From Acarospora socialis (taxonomy: Eukaryota > Ascomycota > Lecanoromycetes > Acarosporales > Acarosporaceae): a stretch of DNA of 64,000 bases. The first letter of the stretch is position 1. Each line of letters starts with the position of its first letter. The position numbers and the translations under genes are program-made. The stretch is taken from positions 62,001-126,000 of the forward strand of contig JAMYGW020000013.1 of NCBI GenBank assembly GCA_025617375.2, read 5' to 3'. The notes under the pieces are model-generated. The model was not told the origin of the DNA, made no database searches, and saw only the letters and a program-made list of their open reading frames with translations. Shown one piece after another: positions 58,745 to 64,000 of the stretch.

Positions 58745-59950
58745 TTAAGCCTTCTCGATCTTCTCGCGCAAAATGCCCTTAAGCGTGATGGCGTCGGCGG
58801 CGAACTTGGAGATGCCCTCGCGCAACTTCTCGACGGCCATCTGGTCCTCGTTGAACTCGAAGCGGTAGAGGGCTTCGTCGTCGAGGTAGTTGCGCTTGGG
58901 GATGTCGAGCGTCTTGGCGTCTTTGGCATCGAGTTTCTGGGGGACTTTGTCGGTCGAGTTGTAGAGTTCTTCGAGGAGGTTGGGCTGTTAATTTTGTCAG
59001 GCTTGTAACGTGATATGAAGGGGTATAAGGGTGGGTCAGGTAGTTGTGTGTGCAGATATAGAGGCTGGTCTTGCAGGGGAGGGACCGGACGTACAGAGAT
59101 AGTCAAATAATCGCACCCGGCCAACTCCGTAATCTCACCGATATTGCGGAACGAAGCACCCATGACGATGGTCTTGTAGTCGTGTTTCTTGTAGTAGTTG
59201 AAGATGCTCTGCACACTCTTGACGCCGGGGTCCTCGTGGGGCGGGAAGTCCTTCTTCATCGCGGCCTTGTACCAGTCGAGGATGCGGCCGACGAAGGGCG
59301 AGATGAGGAAGGCGCCCGCCTCGGCGCCCGCGATCGCTTGCACGAGCGAGAACATCAGCGTCAGGTTGCAGTTGATGCCGTGCTCCGACTGCAGGATGTG
59401 TGCGGCCTTGATCCCCTCCCAGGTCGATGCGATCTTGATGAGGACGCGGTCTTTGCTGATGCCGATGGATTTGTAGAGCTGGGTGGTGAACGGATTGTTA
59501 GTAGGAGGGATTATTGGGGATAAAAGTCGGTTACTGACTTCAATAATGTGTAGAGCCTTCTCGACGGAAAGTTTGGTGTCAAAGGAGAATCTGGCGTCAA
59601 CCTCCGTCGAGACTTTGCCAGGGATGATCTTCAGAATCTCTTTGCCGAATTCAACGAGCAGACGATCCAACGCAGAGTCAACCTTCTGGTCGAGATCTTT
59701 GCCCTACATGTTATCTGGTTAGCTTGGCTCTTGTCGCAGTAGGAAGAGTAAGTTGACCTACATTGTCTTTGCCATATTCGACAGCGATGTCCATCAGCTT
59801 AGCATAGTCTGATTTCTTCGAGGCGGCCAGGATCAAAGACGGATTGGTGGTGGCATCTTGAGGCTTGTACTTTCCAATGGTTGCAAAGTCACCCGAGTCG
59901 CATACGACGGTGGTGCCAGTGGCTTTGAGTTGTTCCAATGAGCTCGTCAT
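58745..59950 (-). CDS. tal1: Transaldolase
   Basis: It transfers a dihydroxyacetone unit between sedoheptulose 7-phosphate and glyceraldehyde 3-phosphate in the non-oxidative pentose phosphate pathway (cytosol). Exons 59762-59950, 59539-59703, 59095-59478 and 58745-58984 (introns 58, 60 and 110 bp, all phase 0) give 978 bp, 325 aa, the standard class length. The Schiff-base Lys lies in [11 protein letters not shown]. Other hallmarks are [67 protein letters not shown] and [10 protein letters not shown]. The C-terminal exon supplies [10 protein letters not shown] and the final helix [16 protein letters not shown]. The start [13 protein letters not shown] matches the family. It is adjacent to a BEACH-protein gene on the same strand; the 430-bp gap to that gene's 3' end holds the promoter. 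Confidence 0.97.
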
Positions 59951-60380
59951 TGTGATGATTTTGCGGTAGATGGATTGATGTTTTGAGCCCTGCGATACAA
60001 GGTAATTGAAGTAGTTTTGCTCGAGATCAATGGAAGAGACTTTCCTGTTGAGGGGCTGAGAAGTTGAATAACAAATAATTATTGGTGGGGGTTTAACGTT
60101 GCGTATCACGATGACGGCGGACAGTGGCGGGAAGGCAACGAGGGGCACTTCTGCTTAGTCACCCACATGCTCACCAATCATTCCATTCTTCCATACGCGC
60201 AGTTTAAACAGCATCAGTCAACCATGACTAAAGCTTTCAAATAACAAACAATCATCGCAGCCCAGGAATATTGCTCAAGACTAACAGAAACAAATCTTCG
60301 CTCTTGTTCTCCAAACCGGTCAAACTCCTGTAACATTACCTCCATCCCGTAAGTTTCTACTTACTCATCCACTCTAGAAA
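59951..60380. promoter_or_regulatory. Transaldolase promoter region
   Basis: This short same-strand spacer lies between the 3' end of the BEACH gene and the transaldolase ATG. It must contain the transaldolase promoter and the BEACH 3' UTR. No specific motif could be defined. Confidence 0.5.
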
Positions 60381-63300
60381 TTAGGCATGATGTCTCGGTA
60401 TGCAGTCCCATTGATACTGTAGACTTCGTTAGGAAACATCCCACGACTATTCAGACTAGAGTTGACTTACCACTCGCCCATCTTCGTCTCCAGTATAGAC
60501 CGTCTGGGGCATCGGCAAGATGCAGGTGATGGCAGAACTGACGTTGAACCCTCGTTCGCTTGATTGATCGGCGTGGTCCAACCGCTTTACGAGTTCCAGT
60601 ACGAATTTGCCTTGACGGATGACCTTGCTCCAGATCTGACCGATGTCAGTTCGTGCTATGTGTTTGCATACAAGGTACTCACGTTGACGCAACCCCGCTT
60701 GTGACCAGTAAACAGTAGACTACGTTCAAGCCATTCGTTTCCGGTCCCTTCATAGAACGCACACGAGACCACATGGTCGTCCCCTTCCTCACAAACATCT
60801 TGTTCTAAGAGTAGGTCTCCGTTGAGGGTGTACAATGCTATATGCCGTTTACGGCAAAGCACCACGTCGCCGGTTGTATCATTGATTCGCGCATACTGGC
60901 TGACGTCAATAACCCAATCAGAGCAGATTTTCAGCTTCAGGAACGTACCTCAACAGGATCACCGGAGCCTATCTCTCTCACATATTCCAAGCGATTGAGG
61001 TCCCAACAGAAGACTCGACCATCTGTCGAACAGGACACAAGTGTACTGAACGATCGTGAAAGCGCAAGTACGGTCACAGGGTGTCTGTGACCGAAGAGGC
61101 AGGCCTTCGGCTGTAGGTCGATCGACTTCGAAGTTGACAGAACCACCCAAACAGAAATCGTACAATCAGCCCCGGCCGTGATCAGCATGCGGGAATCAGC
61201 GAAGATGACGCACGATAGCTGCCCTTGGTGGAGATGTTCGAACAGCCCGATAAGCTAAATATGTTAGCAAGCTCTCCGACAAAACATCAGTGCGAAGGAA
61301 TACTGACCTTCCCACTGTCCGCCGCATAGAACCGTACACTACCGTCGAAAAACCCCCACTCCATATATCTGTTGTAGTCGGGTGGGATATTGACCTTGAG
61401 CGGAGTAGAACAGAGGAGGCGCTCCAACTTAGAGGATAACACAAGCGACGAGACCCGCTCGTGGCTCTCTGCTGAAGCTCGTTAGTGCTTCAAGCTTTCG
61501 CGTCTACACGTTGGAGAGCTTACCAAACGATGGAGATGGGACTCGAATCAATGACTCCGCAGCCGTATCTAACCTCCTGAATTTGGGATGAACATCTTCC
61601 CGCTGTGGATGACCTCTCTGAAATATCTGGTGCGGAGTTTGACCGAAATTATGAATGATACCGATCGTTGCGAGCCGTTCTAACGGATCTTCTATACTGT
61701 CGAGATCCTTCGCTCCATGGTAAGATAGGTAATGAAAGACATTAGTGGCTTCTATAGCAGCGTCCCCTCGTTGCTTATGTCCAAATATAAGATCGATCCA
61801 TCGATGTAAGTGTTTGCTTACATGCGGGCTCTCAAGTGCTTGTCGATGCTTCGCAATAAAGATGTTCGGGTCACCTTTAGCCCAGGGTGGTAGAACGACG
61901 GTATCAATAGGGTCACCGGTCCCTTGCCGCAAACCAAAGTTGTAACCGTTCATGTTGGTCAAGAACTCGGGCAAGTAGAAGAACTCTGGCGTTAATTCTC
62001 TTACATCGGTCATATTATCACGAGAAGCCGACATCCAAGCCTTCTCGATGGAGTAGAACAGTCGATCGGGATGATCAAAGCTCTCGCCCTGGAGGAGTAA
62101 ATATGACTGTACGAACGGCTGTAAGCGGATCAAATACGAAGTGACAATCATAGCGGAAGAGTAATGAGTTCCATAATGGAAGGGTGGAGAGTTCTGGTCG
62201 CCCATCTCGGCGAAAGACTGATAACGGTCTCGGAACTCAGCTTGCCTACTTGTCGTTTGACATCCCATTGGCTTGGACAAGTCGCGGAAGGACCGCGGAT
62301 TGTCCAAATCGAGCTCCTCGCTGGTGTAGTCTGCGAGAACCCAAGGGAATACGGGATACTGGGTCAGGTCATTGAAAGTACGTCCAGCCATGGTGTTGAT
62401 GAGCATGAGATAATGGAAGTTTGACATCTCGCCCTTGATCCATTTCTTGGTCGCTGGATTGAGCGAGCCTTGGTTGAAGACGTTGGTGAATTTTGAGCCA
62501 AATGACTGTGGAATGTCTTCGACACTTTTCAAAGCGTCCAACCTCCACGAGTCCTCCGGATGTGCCAATGCCGCAACGCCGCTCACATGCGGAGCCTTGG
62601 CGATCAGTTTAAGATAAAGTTCATTCCTCAGTGAGGGTGAGTTCGTTGTGAGTAAATAGCTCCGGCCATCAGTGAAGAAAAGCTCGATGGCCACATCTCG
62701 GAACAGGAATCGACGTTTTGAGATGCTTATGACATCCTCCCACCGCCAACTCCGCGTTCGCTGTTCGCTGCTTTGGACCTGTTGTTTGTTAGAATCTCCT
62801 GACTTTCGACCTGATATCATTTGCAAGTAAGGGTCTCGCTCCTCCGAGGGTGCTTGCCAGACATTGACAATCTCGCCATCGGACCGCTGAAAGAAACTGT
62901 CAAGTAAGTACAGGAAGCCCTTTCCAAGGATAAGCAATCCTTCACATGCCTCCAGGCCTACAACTCGGGAGACATTGTTGACATGCTCTACCTGGTCTCC
63001 ACGGTGCAAAGTCCGCATCACTTTCCGATTCTTATCCTCATATTCTTGCGCCGCTTCTCTAGGGTCGTCAACGAGCTCGAAGTCTTCATCAAGTTCCTTA
63101 GGTTCCACAAAGCGACCGGAAGGCACACTTGACAAACTCGAGTCAGATTGTTGGTTGCCAAGACCGGCGGTTTCGGCTCCGATCGGGGTAGAGATCGCAT
63201 TCAAGCTCGACAGAGGTTGACCTTGGGTATCTAAGGTCGGGCGCCGCTTATAAGTCGCTTCAGATTGCTTTCGTTTTGGCTGATAGTTAGGTTGCTGCGT

Positions 63301-64000
63301 GTTGTAATCAGGTAGAATACGAAGGCGCATGCGATTCCGACCTTCCGTTTGGTCTAGTTTCCATCTCGGAATCTTGTGATCGTCGAAAAGGCCGTGAGGC
63401 CTTTGCAAGCCTCGGTTCAGCTTTGCAAAGATCGAAGAGATGTATATGGAATTGTCCTGCTGGTCCTGCATTGCTCGTTGATACTTTGCGTGTTCGGAAG
63501 CATAAATGTTGGTCATCCAATGATCCGCAGCAACTTCATGTCGACGTATCGTATCTTCGTTAGCAATGTTGTCGGTGAGCCAGTACTGCAACCTTTCCGT
63601 CCGTTTCGCAACCCTAACCTTGGCCGTCTCTTCGGTTCTACGGTTCTCTTCCGCAACGAATCTCTCCCAGATGGGGGACATGGCTCCGAAGAAAAGGGCA
63701 TCCAGTTCTGGACGATGGTCATCAATCCAGTAAATGAAAGCCTCGTTGTCAACACCTGTCAACTTTTTGAACCCAGTAAGTAAATGCTTTTGGTCTTGGG
63801 TTGATCCTTGACTGAGAATCCTAGAACTCTCCTCGGGCTTCTGCATAAGGATAATACGCCACAGACTGGCAGCTGTCAGCCTTACCTGAGCGTGCGTGCT
63901 AATCAGTTTCGTATATAGATGATAACAAATTAGTCTCAAAAACTCCGCCTGCGTCTCTTCCGGGGTGAGAACCACTGTCTGCCAGTAGCACAGGCGGTCC
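60381..64000 (-). CDS. BEACH-domain WD40 protein (BPH1/beige family), N-terminus off the right edge
   Basis: Visible exons are 61524-64000 (open at the edge), 61308-61468, 60949-61254, 60683-60895, 60471-60635 and 60381-60416, with introns of 47-55 bp and matching phases. The visible part is about 1,119 residues; the family usually exceeds 2,000, so much is missing. Reading from the edge it starts DRLCYWQTVVLTPEETQAEF. A PH-BEACH module follows (GLLILGKGFLYLLDSFF, ISISKRRFLFRDVAIELFF), then the BEACH domain (KKWIKGEMSNFHYLMLINTM, YPVFPWVLADY, FRDLSKPMG, PPFHYGTHYSSAMIV, ELTPEFFYLPEFL, WIDLIFGHKQRG). WD40 repeats follow (ESHERVSSLVL, YMEWGFFDGSVRFYAADSGK, MLITAGADCTISVW, TLVSCSTDGRVFCWDLNR, LLFTGHKRGCVNIWS), ending VYQWDCIPRHHA. 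These proteins scaffold membrane trafficking, vacuolar or lysosomal sorting and, in some members, autophagy. Confidence 0.94.

Overview
The window is a stretch of filamentous ascomycete (Pezizomycotina) nuclear chromosome. The clearest marker is the Woronin-body protein HEX1, which is restricted to that group. Supporting signs are a HET-domain gene, a fungal N-terminal/ubiquitin-like-domain gene, DUF8032 and DUF8035 type regulatory proteins, and many 45-70 bp GT-AG introns with CTAAC-like branch sites. Dothideomycetes or Eurotiomycetes fit best, but the sequence alone does not decide. I rebuilt exon structures by hand from splice signals and reading phase. Most totals are exact multiples of three and give family-typical lengths, for example 154 aa for SOD1 and 325 aa for transaldolase.

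Layout. At 1-1591 (minus) there is a fungal protein running off the left edge, followed upstream by a repeat-bearing spacer. At 2961-6966 (minus) lies a DUF8032-type nuclear protein whose first intron is unusually long. From 6967 to 12157 there is about 5 kb with no convincing gene. A DUF8035-type protein occupies 12158-14555 (minus). HEX1 (plus) has an open but ATG-free leader from 16750. A 2-oxoglutarate/Fe(II) dioxygenase follows at 18775-20225 (plus). Next on the minus strand come the ubiquitin-like-domain protein (20307-22357), an uncharacterised DUF7918-like protein (23242-25607) and the SAGA subunit SPT8 (26590-28903). A ZNFX1-type helicase with NFX1 zinc fingers is at 30378-34727 (plus). 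A DUR3-type urea transporter is at 35845-38037 (minus), and a large Rho1 exchange factor is at 40900-46526 (minus).

The right-hand part holds a small unknown gene (about 47470-48202, plus), Cu/Zn superoxide dismutase (49123-50055, plus), an isochorismatase-like hydrolase (50321-51394, minus), the Tudor-SN protein SND1 (52409-55193, plus), a HET protein (55597-57771, minus), transaldolase (58745-59950, minus) and a BEACH-WD40 protein that leaves the right edge (60381-64000, minus).

The genes are mostly independent housekeeping and regulatory loci, not a biosynthetic or defence cluster. Loose themes are RNA biology (ZNFX1-like helicase, Tudor-SN), hyphal integrity and wall signalling (HEX1, Rho1 GEF), oxidative and pentose-phosphate metabolism (SOD1, transaldolase), and fungal non-self recognition (HET, possibly the ubiquitin-like-domain protein). 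I found no convincing tRNA, rRNA, CRISPR array or intact transposon. The strongest unexplained signal is the HEX1 leader: about 1.2 kb almost without ATG in any frame, yet carrying a 209-codon frame in phase with HEX1.
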